DNA of 64,000 nt. Origin: Jacaranda mimosifolia. Its lineage: Eukaryota > Streptophyta > Magnoliopsida > Lamiales > Bignoniaceae. The stretch spans positions 19,449,001-19,513,000 of the forward strand of contig CM032128.1 of assembly GCA_018894105.1 (NCBI GenBank), given 5' to 3'. The notes beneath the pieces are model-generated. The model did no database searches. It had not been told where the DNA came from and saw only the letters and a program-made list of their open reading frames with translations. The translations under genes were made by a program, and so were the position numbers. Every line of letters starts with the position of its first letter. Position 1 is the first letter of the stretch. Shown here in pieces: positions 1 to 12,324 of this stretch.

Positions 1-1599
1 TTGCCAGAAATAGAAAACCTTCATGTCTATATAATTAATTAAATGCACCATGCTCATATGCAATATACAAATCAGCAAAGTCAACATTAGTTGCATACAT
101 ATCTTTGAATTGCTCAAATCCTAACAACTTAGATATAAGTGTAGTGATTAGAGCATATCTCCTAGACAATGTATCAACAACAATGTTTTCCTTTCCTTGC
201 TTATAGCAAATCACATATGGAAAAGCCTCGATAAATTCTACACACTTAGCATATTTTTATTCAATTTCCCTTGGCCCTTTAAATGCTTCAAAAATTCATT
301 AAAATAGTATGTATAACCAATTCTTTATGAAGCAAGTAATATTGCTAAACATCCAATGCACGAACTAAGACATATAATTCCTTATCATAAGTGGAGTATC
401 TAAGCTAGGCATCACTCAACTTTTTACTAAAGTATGCAATGTAACATTTTTCTTGCATTAAAACAACACCAATCCCAATCCCGGATGCATCACACTCAAT
501 CTCAAAAGTCTTACTAAAATTAGGTAAAACAATAATAGGAGCATAGCACAATTTATCTTTCAATGTATTGAATGCATGTTCTTGTTCCTTTCCTCATCTA
601 AACCCAACTTCTTTCTTAATAATCTCAATCAATGGAGCAGCTATAGTAGAAAAATTATGCACAAACCTCCTATAAAAGCTACCTAATCATGAAAATTCTT
701 AACTACATTAACTGTCTCAGGAATTGGCCATTCTTGGATAGCCTTCACCTTCTCCTCATCCATCTCAATGCCATGTGTACTCACAACAAACCCACTAAAT
801 ACAAGTCTATCAATGCAAAAAGTACATTTCTTAAGGTTCACGTACAACTTCTCCTTCCTAAGCATAGTCAAAACAACCCTAACATGCATTAATATGATCA
901 TCTAGGCATTTGCTGTAAATCAAGATATCATCAAAATAAACAACAAATTTACCCAGAAAATCACGCAATACATGATTCATTAATCTCATGAAAGTACTAG
1001 GTGCATTACTCAAACCAAAGGGCATAACCAACTATTCATATAAGCTATATTTTGTTTTAAATGCAGTTTTCCACTCATTCCCAGGTTTCATCCTAATTTA
1101 ATGCTAACCATTTTTCAAATTAATGGTAGTGAAAATGCATGCACCATGTAATTCTTCAAGCATATCATCTAACCTAAGGATAAGATAGCGATACTTAACT
1201 ATAATTTTGTTGACTGATCTACTATCCATGCACATCTGCCAAGTTTTATCCTTTTTTGGAACCAATAGCATAGGTACAACACATGGACTCATGTCCTCCC
1301 TCACATGTCCTTTTGTTAGCAACTCCTCCACTTACCTTTGAAGTTCTTTCGTCTCATCAGGATTACATCTGTAGGCTGGTCTGTTAGGAATTTGAGATTC
1401 AAGTACAAAGTCGATTTGATGCTCAATTCCTCTCAATGGTGGTAAAACCATGGGCATCTCATTTGGAAATACATCATCAAACTCCTGCAGTAAAGAGATA
1501 AAAACACTAGGCAAATCGGGGTTAAGGTCAGTTTCAGATAATAAATGATGTGGAACTCCAAGGATGTAATGATTCGAAACCCCAAACACACAATTTGAT
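1..1599 (-). pseudogene. Ty3/gypsy pol remnant (RT and RNase H)
   Basis: Reading leftward on the minus strand, this holds the segment before RT (FDDVFPNEMP, about 1480), the RT N-terminus (VPKKDKTWQMCMDSRSVNK), the catalytic YFDD box (codons at 927-938), the KKCTFC/GFVVS segment at the RT end, and the RNase H start with CDASG (about 481-494). This order is the Ty3/gypsy pol order. The reading frame is cut by several stops and frame changes, so no enzyme can be made. Gag and protease are not seen upstream; integrase would lie beyond the left window edge. It is a decayed retrotransposon fragment with no host function suggested. Confidence 0.9.
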
Positions 1600-2752
1600 A
1601 TTGAACAAACCCTAGAATAAAAACCCGTCCTATTGAACCCCTAAATACTTGATCTTAGAAATGCAAAATAATTGGGAATAAGAATAAAAAATTGAATAAA
1701 CACTAGAAGGAATTAGTAGCTTAAAAGAACTTATTCAATTTCTTGATGCAACAAGCAACGTCGTGGTTTATCTTGAGAGAAAAATGAGAAAAATAGATAA
1801 ATATTCATCAAAAATCTGCCATCCATGTTTTTAAGAAAGTATTTATACTCTCCTTGTAAGCCCTAATTAAAATAAGATATAAACTAAGCCTACATATAAT
1901 AATCTAAGCCCAAATCCAATTAGGAATAAGAGTTTGACTTGGTCACAACTTCTTCTTTTTTCCATGGGTCCTACACATTTGTGACTTCTTTTGGCCTTCT
2001 TGGGCCTTTTCAAGCCTTATACATGCGCTGTCCAACTTCATTCTTTTGACTTTTTGACATGTTCTTCTCTTACTTAGCCTATTCTTGATGTATCTTTTCA
2101 ACAAATGACTTAGCCAAATTTGCAAAGCCATCTTTTAGCCTCTTTGATTTTGCTCTTGTGGTAGGTTTCATTGGCATGTTGCAATCTCCATTTTGTCCTC
2201 CAATGCCGAAATAACTATCTTGCCTCCAGTGCTCATATCACCAACCCATCTTAATAACAAATTTTAAGTATTCGCTACTTTACAAAAATCATAAAGAAAA
2301 CCTGTCATGCATTTGAATTCAATTAAATAGCAAAAATTGCTAACATGCGTCTATATCAGGCTTTGAATTCAAATTACAAATAAATTATAGATGCCTAATC
2401 AGAATTAGGTCAAAATCCAAACAAATTTGGAGATGGCAAATAAACATTTCTGAATACATTGCAAAGGTAAATGTGGCTGTGGGATATCAACTAATTCAAT
2501 TCTTTTGGAGGAGCAATCATTGCTCACAAATCTAACGCGTCATTGGCATGAATCCACAACAACAATGTTCTAAAGCTTTAAATTAAAATTGATTTCCACC
2601 GATAATGCAATGTGGTCAGTTTTCCAAAGCCCTTTGACATTAAGTGATCCTTGAATTAAAAATCTCAATATGAATTTCTTATTCACAAAAAACTTAAATA
2701 ATTAGCCAATCAGACATTCATTAATGCATAAGCTCATGAATAATTTTAATTC
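1600..2752. other. No gene; probable retrotransposon 5' non-coding DNA
   Basis: No coding frame with a recognisable protein. The stretch lies between the gypsy pol remnant and a minus-strand primer-binding site/LTR at 3094-3757, so it may be untranslated or gag-deleted sequence of that element. That is inference from position only. Confidence 0.4.
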
Positions 2753-2769
2753 GAATTTCAATATTCGAG

Positions 2770-3020
2770 GTCCAGTGGCTTGTAGCCCTGTGACATCAAG
2801 TCTCCCTTATTATATGGGAGGTCTCGTGTTCGATCCGAATGGGCTTCTTTGTATGCACCTTATGTGTGCCTCTTGGTTGTGGTCTTGTGAAGTTTGTACT
2901 TTCATCTTCTTTAATTTGATATTCGTATTTTATTAATTTGTTGTAAGACTGATCTTCTTGATTTGATAATTAGATTTATAAGACTTGTTGTAAAGGACAC
3001 TATCTCAAAAAAAAAAAAAA
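2770..3020 (+). mobile_element. tRNA-derived SINE with perfect 17-bp TSD
   Basis: A 251-bp insertion with a 5' tRNA-like head (GTGGCTTGTAGCC, A-box-like), a B-box-like GTTCGATCC at about 2829 and a 3' A-tail (3007-3020). It is flanked on both sides by the same 17 bases, GAATTTCAATATTCGAG, at 2753-2769 and 3021-3037. The pol III promoter boxes, A-tail and long TSD together are diagnostic of a SINE mobilised by a LINE. The perfect TSD suggests a fairly recent insertion. An open frame across it is spurious. Confidence 0.88.
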
Positions 3021-3093
3021 GAATTTCAATATTCGAGCATCAAATAGTTTAATGGATTTAATCAATTGAAAAATGTGAGATCGAGCTCTATTA

Positions 3094-3105
3094 GCTCTAA
3101 TACCA
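3094..3105 (-). other. Primer-binding site (initiator Met tRNA type)
   Basis: The minus strand reads TGGTATTAGAGC, one base away from the common plant copia/gypsy PBS TGGTATCAGAGC. It sits one base inside the LTR edge at 3107. Confidence 0.65.
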
Positions 3106-3106
3106 C

Positions 3107-3526
3107 TGTCGAAAAATCATGATTTAAGTATGTCATTACAATTAATTATATAAATAATGATATAAAGTAGGGTGGTCTAGTGTTGCCTTTTAATTAGCGG
3201 AAAACTCATGAATACTACCATGGATCAAAGCTCATCTACAAGTTTTGAATGCGTACAATCTCCACGTCCTTTAAACTAGAACAACCTTCTATTGATTTCT
3301 TCTTCTCGCCTCGCATGGTTGTCACAAAAGCTTCCACAAGCTTACACACCTTAAATCCTTGGGACTATTTAGTGATTGATACCCCAAGAACGACTTAAAA
3401 AAAAAGAAATATAAATTTGAGAGAGTCTTTTATGAGCAAACACTCAAATTGTTTTAAACTCCACGGAAGAGGGACTATTTATAGGCAAGTCTTCCAAAAG
3501 TTCAATCCAACTAGGAGTATCAAATG

Positions 3527-3565
<39 letters not shown>

Positions 3566-3757
3566 CTATTCCACACAAGAGAGAGTTGTCCTCTTAGATA
3601 TGGATGAGTATTATCTATCCGTATCTTTTCAAAAAGAAGAATTTTAATCAGACATCAACTGCAATTCTTTCTAAATATAAATAAGATCTTTATTTAAATA
3701 TGAATGTCTTTTAAGTCAAAATTCCAAAATCGACCCAATTAATTCACAACAACTGCA
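3107..3757 (-). repeat. Probable 5' LTR of a minus-strand retrotransposon
   Basis: It begins (plus strand) TGTCGA directly beside the PBS and contains a minus-strand TATA box (CTATAAATAGTCCC, about 3472-3485). It ends in a TGCA at 3754-3757 next to an A-run, so it is TG...CA on both strands. An (AT)n microsatellite lies at about 3535-3561. The right boundary is a guess from the terminal dinucleotide. No partner LTR is visible in the window. Confidence 0.45.
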
Positions 3758-6110
3758 AAAAAAAAAAAAACGTGGATCTTGTGTGAGTTTAGTAATAGTT
3801 TAGTTTAAGTCATCAGTACAAAATCTGTAGCAATAAAGCGGACAGTTGGTCTCATTTTAGCGTCATACCCTATTGAACTGAACTGGAATTTTAGAGTTTT
3901 CTAGTTTTTTCAGTTATAATTTAGGAATAATATTTAATGTTTTCCTAGATTGATTTGATCTGTCTAATTTTTGCACCACAGCACAGAATTTTCTCAATTT
4001 ATATCCATGCTCCTACATGCTCATATACTTATTTGCCATTATATTCTTCAATTAGAAAACTAAATCAAAAATTAAAAATGAAAGAAAGAAAGAGGAGAGA
4101 AGAAAAAAATAATAAAGAAAGAAAGAAAAGAAACAACACTCCTTGGCCTCAGCCCATGCCCTATAACTATAAGAGGTCACCAGCAACTCGACACTCCACA
4201 GGCTGTGGCGACTGGGTTTCTATTTATCTATTAGTTTATTTATTTTGTGTAGTTGTAATAAAAACGGACATTAAGAGGGAAAATATTGTATGTCAAATGT
4301 CGTGCATTCCTGTGCTTTAATGTCTCCCACCACAGCACCACTCCCATATTTCAGCAAAAGTATAGGATACATTAATTGCGGGGTGGAGTTTGGGGACGTA
4401 AGACATTTTACATCTTTACATGCCTTTGGCATGACTGCAACTTGCAGGCCGTCTCAACAAAATTGAAGATCTAAGGCAAAATATGAAAATGTGGTATTTC
4501 TAATACAAACGTTTAATATTTTATATTTTATAGAAAAAAAAAATTCCATATAAAATATTATTGTTTAAATATATATTTATTTATTTTAATTGATAGCTTA
4601 AGTACAAGACGTTATTGACCTTGAGTAAAATTTTAATTGTTTCAAATTTGAAAAACTTCTTTTAGTTGCAGCAAAGGAAAAAAAAAGTTAAGAAATAAAA
4701 TTTTTATTTGAAGTTAACATTATTCAGTGATTAATACTGGAGTATTATTTAATGATTAATATTGTAATATCGTTTAGTGATTGGCATTAAAAAGGGGAGA
4801 AGTTATTAGTGATTAGTAATAGAAAAGAAGAAAGTGGCTAGGGTTTAATTAAGAAAAATACTAAGAATCTAAAATGATAGAGGAGATTTAGAAAAATCAA
4901 AAGTAATAAAACTTAAATTTTTATTATTGATTTATTATAATCAATTAATTACTTATTATAACTTTAAATAAGAAGGCCTCAAAATAAAGACTTTATACTT
5001 TTTCTTAGACCTAAAATCTAAAAGAAAAATTATATAAAGGCCTTACATTTTTTTTAAAACTAAAATGTAAAAGAGATTAAGCCTTATATTTACCATTTTG
5101 AGGCCTAAGATATAAAACAGAAACTATATGTAGGAAGCCTTCAAAATTTGGTAGCCTAAGGCGATCACCTTTCTTAGCTTAAAGTAGAGCCTCCCTTGGC
5201 AACTTGAAATCCCTGATGGAATTTGTGGTCACCTATTGTGCCTGGGTTCAAATATAACAGCATGAATATGATTCATACGGAATACACTAATGCTTCAAAA
5301 TTTTAAAACACAATGCTACAGAAATAAAAATGTCCAACATATATTTTTATATAAAAATATATAAACAAACACTATATATGTAGTTAGGAAATTGGTAATA
5401 GTTTTATAGAAATATTGACATGAGTATAAAGGAAAAAGAAAATGTTTATATGTTTGTGGTGGTGAGCATTTATAATTAATGTAATCTTGGATATTTAGTA
5501 AAATTCTTTTAATTAACTTTATAATTTTTTTATTTTTTATTTTTTAACAATCCTAAACTTCATAAGATATGAAAAATAATTTCATCATATCATTTGTGCC
5601 ACGCTCACTACATATTGATGCCAAAAGTTCATTTTTTATTTAATTTTTTAACACAAGAAATAATGTATTGATATTGTAATCGTGTTCGACACATGCCAAT
5701 ATTATATAGAGTACTTTTTTTATGCATAAATATATTAGTGATAATTATTCATCCTATGTTATTATACCCAAATATTCACTAGGATCTACTATACTTTATG
5801 TTGGGAAGCGCCAAATGTGACTAGAGAAAAAATATGATATCAATATCATGATCAAATTAACTACATACACCAATGACTAAACCAAAAAATTAAATAAAGT
5901 AGAACAAAAATATATTAAGATACAATCATTCTTATGTGGAAAATTCAAATTGGGAAGAACCATGGATTGTAGTTCGATTTAAAAACAAAAATATCTACCA
6001 TAAGTAATCACTTTAGAATATAATATATATATATATATATATATCAAATTTCTCAAGATGACGCTTATGGATCACAAATAACAAAAAACTCATCACAAAA
6101 AAAGTTCAAA
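3758..6110. other. AT-rich intergenic DNA, no gene seen
   Basis: No recognisable protein on either strand. A 121-codon open frame at 3955-4320 is low complexity (Lys/Arg/Glu rich in the middle) and resembles nothing I know. Several A/T runs and an (AT)n tract at about 6020-6043 are present. Confidence 0.6.
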
Positions 6111-6118
6111 ATCAAAAT

Positions 6119-7026
6119 TAGGACTGTCAATGGGCCGAATTTGGACTGAATCATGTTGGATTCGAATCCAAATTTGATAGTGATATGCTATATCTGAATC
6201 CAATCCAAGATCTTATAGGATCTGTGGTTGGTATAACTATACCCCAATTCAAATAAAAATCGGATATTTGAAAAAAGATCCAAATCCGAATACTCCTAAA
6301 ATCATCATATATTTATTATATTTCTAAAAATTTAGTAGAATCCAAATCCAAGATATTCATCCTTAAAAAAACATACACATAACAGATTAATGAATAAATT
6401 TTTAAGTCGATTGTCATTTAAAAGCAATAATAGAATATAACTTAGTCACATTCATTTATCATATCATGGCATCTTAGGTTTTATTATCCATAATAATACT
6501 TATTTGGCATTATAAATACATAGTTATATTTGATTCTTCAATCAACTAATTATATACTTAAAGTTTTATTTAAAAAAAATAAATCATTTTGATCAAATCA
6601 AGATTTGCATTGCATTCTTACCATATCATGACATTCTACTCCTCTCATTGTTCTTACCACATTATTTTTTGTCATAAAAATATATAAACAAGTGATGCAA
6701 TTATGATATAGATAAGCTGAAAATCTAACAATTTAGTTGAAAAGCCTCTCATTTGATATATTGCATAGGAACTCATTATTTCATTCATCCAAAACCTAAT
6801 TTTGGTATTCTATATTACATATATGTATAATACTATATATATATATTTGGATTCGCATTATTAATGGATCGTATCAAGTGAAATTCATATTCGCTCTATT
6901 TATTTTAAATTATGAATTTTTTTAATTGAATCATGTCAATCAAATCTTATATCGATTAAAGATTGAAAATAATCAGATCAAATTCAAATATAATTCGAAT
7001 TAAAAGTTGCTCCATTGAAAGCCCTA
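6119..7026. mobile_element. Non-autonomous hAT element, perfect 8-bp TSD
   Basis: Terminal inverted repeats TAGGACTGTCAATGG (left) and TAGGGCTTTCAATGG (right, reverse complement) are flanked by the identical 8-bp duplication ATCAAAAT at 6111-6118 and 7027-7034. An 8-bp TSD with a TAGGGNTGTCAA-type terminus is the plant hAT signature. The 908-bp body has no coding frame, so it must have been moved by another element's transposase. The interior repeats short GGATTCGAAT-like words. Confidence 0.85.
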
Positions 7027-7034
7027 ATCAAAAT

Positions 7035-7990
7035 TATCATTAAATTTTCAAAACTTATAACAGCTGTTAAACATGGGCTTGGCCCAATCACCCAAGCCGA
7101 CATCTTATAATTTTTCGTGTTTTGGGCTATTCAGATTTCAAATATTAATTTACTCAGTTTAGCGGATTTAATTGTTAATGGAATCATTTATCTTAATTAC
7201 TATCAATATTAACGTACTAATTATGTCAAATCTAAAATGCATATGTGAGGCAAAACGGCATTGACATGTAGTTGAACTGAAAAAATGGCATATATATTTC
7301 TCGTTACAACTAAAAGCAAATCAAATTTCACGATCTCATATTTCATTATATTAATGTTCATTGAAAACATACTCATCTAAGGCACTAAAAGATACAACTC
7401 AATTCCATAATTGATTTCGTTTCAGGAAATGACTTGACAAAGATATGTGTTAGAAAATTTGAAAATGTGATACCTTGATTTTTGCTTGAAAATTAAAATC
7501 TATTTAAACTATAAATGTAAAGTTTGATCAATTAATTTAATAGGTTAATTAAAAATTGAAAATAAGAAAAAAAAATTAATATACTTGTTTTTCAACCTAT
7601 AATAGAGAGTGTTTATGAAAAAAGCAAAGGGTTTTCCCAGAATTGGTTGAATTTTATTTTATGGCGTAAATTCTCAAAATATGATTGAAAATAATTTTGT
7701 ACTTTTCGAAAATGAAAAGAAGCTCAAAACATAAAGAAGAATAAACATAGTTTGACATTTTTTTAACTGAAAACAGAAATATTCCTTAAAATCAAAATTA
7801 AGATAGTCTAAATTTGTTGAAAAATGAACTCAAAATTATGAGGTGTCGGAATAAGATTCATTTATTCTGAAAATAAATTTGTACTGAGATATAATTCATT
7901 GGATTCAAATTTATATGCTTACATTTATTAGAAATATGAGAGCTCTACTAAAGAAAAATCCTTAAAATGAAAAAGTATAAGATAACACTA
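7035..7990. other. AT-rich intergenic DNA, no gene seen
   Basis: No coding frame or paired terminal repeat recognised. Confidence 0.55.
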
Positions 7991-7993
7991 AGA

Positions 7994-9032
7994 GGGTGTT
8001 TAGGTGAGATTATAAGTTTTTCAAAGCATCTTATAAAGTGTTTAAAAGCTTATAAAATATCAAAAAGTATTTGTAAATTTTTCTAAAAAAAGAGCTTATA
8101 AATTCCTAGAATAAAATGTTATGAGCTTATAAACTCTTTTTAACAAAGTGAGGAGTTCCCACTTTTTAAAAAGGGACTGGATGGGCCAATCAGACTAATT
8201 GGATCGCCAACCGCCCTATGAGCTGGTTTGATTTTTGAGTAAAAATCGGCTGGGAAAAAAAAAGCGTCATATAAACCATTTGAATCAGCGGTCAGACCAC
8301 TGGAACCATTGAACCATTCACAGTTTATTAAAATCAGAGTGATTCATTTATTTTCTTTTCTCCCCTTCAATTTTGGGCATAATTAACACTTTTTTTTTAT
8401 TTTCTATTTTGTTTGCCTAATCTGCGAACCTTCAAGGTTAAGATACATCTTAAAAAGCTAGAAGCCTAAAACACTCAAATAAATCTACAAAATAAAAGCT
8501 TGAAATAAAATCTAGCTTTCTAAATTTTTAAATCGGTTAGAAGGTAAAAACCTTTAGTCCTTTATCCAACCCATTGCTCTTGGTTGTCTCTTCCAAGAAG
8601 TTCTAACTTATGAAGTTGAATAGTATAATTTAAGCTCTTCATATTTTATGTTTGACATTTTATTAATTTTTAAGTAATATAAAAAATATACAATATATAT
8701 TATGTAATTGTGATACACAATTCAATTGTAATTCAATCACGGTTTGACCAACGGTTGAACCAGTGAATCGTGAACAATAAGTTTTTATGTTCAATGAACG
8801 ATCTAGTTCTTCGAACACCGAGAGTTCCTAATTTATCTTTAAAATTTTAACAAGCTCTGTTAATTTTAATCATATTAATTACAAAATTGTCATTACTAAC
8901 ATTTTATAAGTTTTAAGATTTTTTTAATCCAAACACTTTAAAAATTTATTTTTAAAAAAAAATAAATCTAACATCTTATAAGATGTGGAGCTTATAAGAC
9001 TTTTTAAATAAATTTAGCCAACCAGCCTCTCA
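7994..9032. mobile_element. Possible degenerate TIR element
   Basis: The left end AGAGGGTGTTTAGG and the reverse complement of the right end AGAGGCTGGTTGG resemble each other. Both are followed inward by repeated CTTATAAG words. The middle (about 8170-8830) holds GAACCATT/GGTTGAACC-type words suggesting a second nested remnant. No convincing TSD was found, so neither the superfamily nor the exact ends are established. Confidence 0.35.
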
Positions 9033-9049
9033 AAAGCATCAAGTAATAA

Positions 9050-9508
9050 TATATATATATATATATATATATTCTTCATTGTAGTTCTATTATCAAATAA
9101 TTGTTTACTGTAAATTATATGCTTTTACATATGATGCAAGTACTTTTTACTAATATCAGTGAGTACAGGAGTTAAAACATTAATAAAAAAACTATAGATT
9201 TACAGAACTACTTACAAAAATAATCTAAATTCATTTTTTATCTCTTTTCCTTTCTTTATCAGAGTCAAAGTTTTGATTTTTCCCCCCCTTGCAATACCAT
9301 ATAGGCTACAAATCGTGCTAGTGAATTTGCATTTATGTCTCTATAAAATTAATAATAATTGCATAAACATATATCTATACTTTTTATATTTACCAAAATA
9401 GCGCAAAAACAATATATAAATATTTATATGTATATTGGACAATCATGTCGTCAAGCAAGATTCATGGCAGAGGCCTATAACATCTCTAGTTATCTCTCTT
9501 TAAAACTC
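9050..9508. other. AT-rich spacer with (AT)n tract
   Basis: An (AT)n microsatellite lies at about 9048-9071. No gene is seen. Confidence 0.5.
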
Positions 9509-9511
9509 TAT

Positions 9512-10616
9512 GGCCATGTTTAATATGGAATTTAGTTTTGTATAGTGGTTATTGTAATCATAAAGATAAGGAGAGATTAAATAATTTGATGTCATATTTG
9601 ATACTGGAGACTGTGATATATATATAAGCCACCACTTGAATATCATATAATTGCCATCATATGTTTGATACAACATACAATTACTTTTTTAATTTTGCCC
9701 TTTAAATAATATTAAAGACATAAAAGAAAAAAAAAAAAAATTCTTCTTCTCTCTATTCGCGTGTGCGAAGCCCTAAATGCTCCACCAAACTCCACAGCGT
9801 CAACCTTTTTCTCCTTCATTTCTCTTCTCGGTCTTTCTTTCTACTTATGCCCTTCCTTTTCTCATTCTTGTTTCTACTTCTCTTATTTTTCTTTTCTCGC
9901 TCTTCCTCTTACTCTTTTTTCATGCTTTCTATCCACTGAAGTCCAAAGCAGAATGTGTCCTGCTCTCCTTCTCATTTGCTTTTTCCTTAGAATATTCATT
10001 TTTTTTTTTTTACTTTTTTTGAAATTACTCACATCATGCTGAAAAATTCTGCAATATGTAGTAAACATGCTGAAACTCATGAAATTTCTGTATTTGACAT
10101 TGAAATTGATTAATGTTCTGAAGTTTAAGAGCTGAAATTCATGGAATTTGAAGAAATTAATTAGAATTTATTGAAAAGTACTGAAACTGAAATACTTGGG
10201 TTAATCTCGAATTTCACAGTTCAGTCGTTGCATTTGTTTAAAAATATTGGATAAGCTTAAGCCTTGCCTTTGCACCTAGGTGTAGCTTGGCTCTTTAATT
10301 GAAAGACACACATGGAGCTCTACCATTACAGTATTGGGTTGTTGTTGGAGTAGTAAAGAGAAGGGTAAAATTATAATATTACTCACCAATCCAATGGGCT
10401 TTGCTGTAAAATTGCAATAAGAAAACTCAGTCGGGGAGTTGTGATTGATTAATCGCACCTCATAGGTCGCTACATGATTGTTGCTTTGTAGTGTCTACAG
10501 TGTGGGCTTGACATATTATGCAGGCCAGCCCACAGTTTTTATCTCACATATCAAACATTTAATCAGCCCATATTACTCCACACAATTGTCCCTAATGATA
10601 GGTATCAAACACGGCC
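9512..10616. mobile_element. Non-autonomous PIF/Harbinger-like element
   Basis: Left terminus GGCCATGTTTAATA and reverse-complemented right terminus GGCCGTGTTTGATA match at 12 of 14 bases. The trinucleotide TAT flanks both sides (9509-9511 and 10617-10619). A 3-bp TSD with GG-starting TIRs fits PIF/Harbinger, although that group prefers TAA/TTA targets. The interior has pyrimidine-rich open frames (9761-10042) that look like chance frames in a CT-rich tract, not a protein. Confidence 0.55.
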
Positions 10617-10619
10617 TAT

Positions 10620-11113
10620 GTATTAGCTAGCTACAATCAATTCATCTATGGTACCTCAACCAACTGACAATAAAACACGTACGGATATGCATAGTAGACT
10701 ACAACGATAAGAAGCCCTGCATGCGTTGATCACTAGTGGGTGACGGTCTGTGAATGATAATGTTGTATTAATGTACAAGTAACAATATATGTGTAACACT
10801 AGAAATATATATATATATATATATATATAATGGCTCCGCATAGGATATTCACAATAACTTCCGTAATTTATAATATAAAATCCTACAATAATAACTTTTA
10901 GCTATATATTCACAATTAGTATTTGAACAGCCATAATCAGTTATGTACGTATGATGAAATCACAATGAAAAAAACTTGTTACAAACAACTTTATTTACAA
11001 TACGGTTTTTACTTACATGACAAATTTGATAATTAGTTTCATTTATATATATATATATATCATTAAACTATTTATTCCAAGAAAACTGATTGATCCGACT
11101 CTTAATGTCTTTT
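10620..11113. other. Intergenic DNA, no gene seen
   Basis: (AT)n microsatellites at about 10805-10828 and 11045-11060. No gene is recognised. Confidence 0.5.
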
Positions 11114-11118
11114 GATTC

Positions 11119-11224
11119 TGCTCAAGGAGCTGGAAATTCTTGATGAAAGGGGGAAAATCAGAGAGGAAAATATCAAAGAATATTATTAAGAAAATCTGTA
11201 TTGAACGAGTAATGCTGGGGTTTA
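11119..11224 (-). repeat. Copia A truncated 3' LTR
   Basis: About 105 bp align with the start of the LTR at 21125 (shared words CTGGAAATTC, TGAACGAGTAATGCTGGGG). Past the CTGGGGTTTA word the sequence switches directly to the RNase H coding region. So a deletion removed the U3 part of this LTR and the polypurine tract. Confidence 0.8.
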
Positions 11225-11466
11225 ACAGTACCCAGTGAGGGATCTTCATGTGCTTATGCAGGAGGCCCAATCCGCATCGTAGCAAGCATTCAATTGTAGT
11301 GTACTCTGACTTGAGAAAACCAACCCTTTTGATGGACATCCTTTGAGGTAGCGAAGAACATGAACGACAGCTTTCAAATGATCATCAGTGGGTGCATTCA
11401 TAAATTGGCTAAGTCGTTGTATGTTATATGTAATATTTGGCCTAGTAAGATTTAGGTAAAGGAGTC
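11225..11466 (-). pseudogene. Copia A RNase H start and RT end
   Basis: Minus-strand codons give the RT C-terminal signature LNLTRPNITYNIQRLSQFM, then DHLKAVVHVLRYLKG, and then a DADWASC...TRRSLTGY-like RNase H segment with an internal stop. The typical copia motif LLYL-TRPDI is recognisable. The hAT insertion at 11467 cuts between the two L codons of this motif's start. Confidence 0.85.
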
Positions 11467-12324
11467 TAAGGGTGTCAAAATCAAATTCAACCCGATGACA
11501 CGATAATGACTCACTTGAAAAAAAATTAGGTTTGAGTTTCGGGTTTTCGGGTTTGGGTCAAATTGGGTCAGACCTGAAAATGACCCGAGAAAAAAAAAAG
11601 GTTGGGTTGTTTTCAGGTCAACCCACGTAACCTGAAAAAAATAAGTGAGTGACCCAATAACCCAATAAACCTGACCCAACCCGACATACCTGAAAATTTT
11701 AACTAATTAAAATAAAATATAAATAATACATATATATATCTCTCCAAAAATCTAAAATTTGAAAATTCAATTACAATTTACAAATTTACAAATTACAATA
11801 ACATTATTAACAAATAAGTAATAACACTTCCATTCTTCCAATTCAAAGACGATTGAATTCGATATGTTTTTGTCTTTCGACTTTAATTTTCACTATTTTG
11901 TAGTTAATTATGCATTTTGATCATTTGATGGTTGTAATCAAATTTGTTAATTGAACAATGGTTTGCTATTTTTTTTGTATTTGGAGTACTCATGGACATG
12001 ACAAGTTATTATGTTTCTTAGACCTTAATTATTGTGCCAAATTTTAGATTTTATTGTAGATCAAGTTTCTACTCAATTATGATGTTGAAATTTATAAATA
12101 TGAAAAATAAAATAAATAATCAGGTTGGGTTGGGTTGGGTCAGGTTTATCAGGTTGTTGGGTGACCTGACTAAAACTCAAGTCAACCCGAACTCGACACG
12201 AAATTTTATGGGTCAGGTTAGGGTTGAACCTTTTGGGTTTAACATTTGGTTGGATTGGGTTTGAGTTTGGTATTTTTATGTTGCATCCCTACCTCAACCC
12301 AACCCGTACGAATTGACACCCCTA
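11467..12324. mobile_element. Non-autonomous hAT element inside copia A RT
   Basis: Termini TAAGGGTGTCAA (left) and TAGGGGTGTCAA (right, reverse complement) match at 11 of 12. The flanks AAGGAGTC (11459-11466) and CAGGAGTC (12325-12332) match at 7 of 8, as expected for an aged 8-bp hAT TSD. Removing the element and one flank copy makes the copia RT frame continuous. The 858-bp interior is non-coding; both ends carry imperfect GGGTTGGGTT-type repeats in opposite orientation. Confidence 0.85.

Noticed and set aside
2724..2936. 70-codon plus-strand open frame
   Set aside because: It crosses the SINE boundary and is explained by the SINE sequence.
3955..4320. 121-codon plus-strand open frame
   Set aside because: Low-complexity Lys/Arg/Glu core from an A-rich tract, no recognisable domain, no supporting gene structure.
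5225..5260. GGGTTCAAAT B-box-like word suggesting a tRNA or SINE
   Set aside because: No A box at the right distance, no A-tail and no TSD.
9761..10042. Overlapping plus-strand open frames with hydrophobic residues (possible membrane peptide)
   Set aside because: They arise from a CT-rich tract inside a PIF-like element; Phe/Leu/Ser richness is a composition effect.
12121..12145. GGTTGGGTTGGG run resembling telomeric repeat
   Set aside because: The unit is not TTTAGGG and it belongs to the hAT element's subterminal repeats, with an inverted counterpart at the other end.
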